From: Methanimicrococcus sp.
GTDB taxonomy: Archaea > Halobacteriota > Methanosarcinia > Methanosarcinales > Methanosarcinaceae
Assembly (NCBI GenBank): GCA_009776675.1
Contig: WRNK01000064.1
Coordinates: 1 to 6,650, forward strand
Length of the DNA: 6,650 nt
Direction of reading: 5' to 3'
Part shown: positions 5,466 to 6,650 of the stretch, piece by piece
Layout of the letters: every line of letters starts with the position of its first letter
Numbering within the stretch: the first letter of the stretch is position 1
Notes under the pieces: generated by a model
Databases searched by the model: none
The model's input: only the letters and a program-made list of their open reading frames with translations
What the model was told of the DNA's origin: nothing
Translations under genes and position numbers: made by a program

Positions 5466-6636
5466 CATCGCGAAGCAAAAGCCCTGATTCTGCCGATATT
5501 TTTTTACAAACTTCGTACTCCGCTGATAAATGAATCAACTCGCCGTTTGGGAGGCGAGCGATTTTGAGTGGAACAGCATAAATGCGGCCTTTAAATTCAA
5601 CGTCTGCGGACACAATTTCCCTATGAACCGTGATTCTGTGTTTTGTGGGAATCACACGAACCCCCAATGATCCCGTTTCTCGAATGATTTGGAGTGCCAA
5701 TTTTTCGGAATCTGCCGGTTTTGAGATGACCTTGATTAAATGTGCCGGACGCCCTTTTTTCATATAAATCGGAAGGATGGCAACATCAAGCGCCCCCATC
5801 GCCATGAGCGTTTCGGAAAGATAACCGAGAACCTCTCCCGTCACATCATCGACATTTGTTTCTAAAATTTCAATGTGATCTTTTGGAATATCGAGCGGCT
5901 CTGATTCCATCAAAGATACGCGCAAAACATTTGGCGTATTTGTCTCTGCCTGCCCTGCGCCATAGCCGATGGATAAAACCGATCCTGCGGAAAATGGAAT
6001 AGGGGGTGCAAACTTTTTTGAGAAATAAGATAAAATTGCGGCACCGGTTGGTGTTAATAATTCTCTCTCGCCGTCCGAATAAAAAGAGAGGGAACTGTTT
6101 TTTAAAATTTCAAGCGTTGCGGGAGCCGGAACAGGCAGCCTGCCGTGGCAGCATTCAACATAGCCGCCGCCAACATTTATGTTTTTACAAACGATGGCGT
6201 CGAAATCCGTTTCTTTTTTGGATTTCAAATCAAAAAATGCCAAACTTGCCCCGACGATATCGGCAATGGCGTCGTCTTGTCCGACTTCATGAAAATGGAG
6301 ATGATCAAGCGGTTTTTCGTGAACCTTGGATTCGGCTTCGGCAATTATTTTAAAAATGCCAAGAGCGTCTGTTTTAACGGCATTTGGCAAATCTGTGTTT
6401 GAAATAATATCACAAATTTGAGAATAAGAACGCGCGTTGTTTGGTTTTTTTTCGGTAACAACAACCCTTGTTGAAGAAATGCCTTTTTTAACAATTTTTT
6501 GAACCTCAACGGAAACATTTGCCAGCGGCTCAATGTGTTGGCAAATAAATTCTTTGGAAGCCCCCAGATCAATGAGCGTTCCTAAAATCATATCGCCGGA
6601 TGCACCAGAAAACGGATCAAAAAGAAGTGTTTTCAT
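5419..6636 (-). CDS. larC: LarC, nickel-pincer nucleotide cofactor nickel insertase
   Basis: This 405-residue protein inserts nickel into the pincer nucleotide cofactor, a CTP-dependent step in making the cofactor of lactate racemase and related racemases/epimerases. Family motifs in order are DPFSGASGDM (7-16), the His-rich HLHFHEVGQDDAIADIVG (112-129), HGRLPVPAPAT (164-174), ELLTPTGAA (192-200), ETNVDDVTGE (259-268), KKGRPAHL (293-300) and ETGSLGVR (320-327), then the C-terminal AEYEVCKKIS region (372-381). Length is normal and the gene is one uninterrupted frame, unlike the Lactobacillus larC, which needs a programmed frameshift. On its coding strand a TAA directly abuts the ATG, so an upstream gene could end there, but only four codons are in view. 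No larB or larE is visible. The gene is convergent with the toxin remnant, and its last residues are altered by a 13-bp tandem duplication. Confidence 0.93.
   Translation of the reverse strand: MKTLLFDPFSGASGDMILGTLIDLGASKEFICQHIEPLANVSVEVQKIVKKGISSTRVVVTEKKPNNARSYSQICDIISNTDLPNAVKTDALGIFKIIAEAESKVHEKPLDHLHFHEVGQDDAIADIVGASLAFFDLKSKKETDFDAIVCKNINVGGGYVECCHGRLPVPAPATLEILKNSSLSFYSDGERELLTPTGAAILSYFSKKFAPPIPFSAGSVLSIGYGAGQAETNTPNVLRVSLMESEPLDIPKDHIEILETNVDDVTGEVLGYLSETLMAMGALDVAILPIYMKKGRPAHLIKVISKPADSEKLALQIIRETGSLGVRVIPTKHRITVHREIVSADVEFKGRIYAVPLKIARLPNGELIHLSAEYEVCKKISAESGLLLRDVISKAEEIGRRNWQK
5428..5453. repeat. 13-bp tandem duplication at the larC 3' end
   Basis: CCAATTTCTTCTG (5428-5440) is followed immediately by CCGATTTCTTCTG (5441-5453), with one mismatch. 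It lies inside the last codons of larC. Because 13 is not a multiple of three, it sets the frame that yields the end GRRNWQK and the stop at 5419. With a single copy the frame would read on to a TGA at 5405-5403. It is next to the inferred toxin-gene breakpoint. Confidence 0.75.
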
Positions 6637-6650
6637 TTAACCATCACATC

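Overview
This window looks like chromosomal DNA from an AT-rich archaeon, most likely a methanogen. The evidence is a group II chaperonin (thermosome) subunit, an archaeal-type phenylalanyl-tRNA synthetase beta chain of 543 residues, an archaeal elongation factor 1-beta preceded by the small four-CXXC zinc protein that commonly sits beside it in archaea, and a single-chain LarC nickel insertase. The genes have intermediate base composition, while the intergenic regions are extremely A/T-rich or purine-rich. I cannot fix the genus by eye; a Methanosarcinales-like host (for example a Methanimicrococcus relative) is a guess.

Layout. Positions 1-439 are an AT-rich stretch with no gene. A two-gene plus-strand unit follows: a 54-residue zinc-ribbon protein (440-604) and aEF-1B (640-909), closed by a hairpin terminator (926-970). 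Positions 910-1223 separate this unit from the convergent thermosome gene. They hold a degenerate 63-bp direct repeat and an array of ATGG/poly-A units with an exact 32-bp period. The thermosome gene (1224-2873, minus) ends in a terminator hairpin that includes its own last codons. Positions 2874-3347 are the divergent spacer between the thermosome and pheT genes. They hold a second purine-rich tandem array with 23-bp and 15-bp units. On the plus strand follow pheT (3348-4979), an MNT-type nucleotidyltransferase antitoxin (best start TTG 5039, ending 5359) and the first codons of a HEPN toxin gene (5346 onward). The HEPN gene is cut off where the 3' end of the convergent larC gene begins. larC (5419-6636, minus) is complete and fills the right side.

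How the genes relate. Most are housekeeping: translation (aEF-1B, PheRS beta), protein folding (thermosome) and nickel-cofactor maturation (LarC). The accessory element is the MNT/HEPN toxin-antitoxin remnant between pheT and larC, where the antitoxin keeps its catalytic residues but the toxin is truncated. The other unusual feature is the pair of noncoding purine-rich repeat arrays on both sides of the thermosome gene. I see no mobile element, CRISPR array, tRNA or rRNA gene, and no clearly new multi-gene system.
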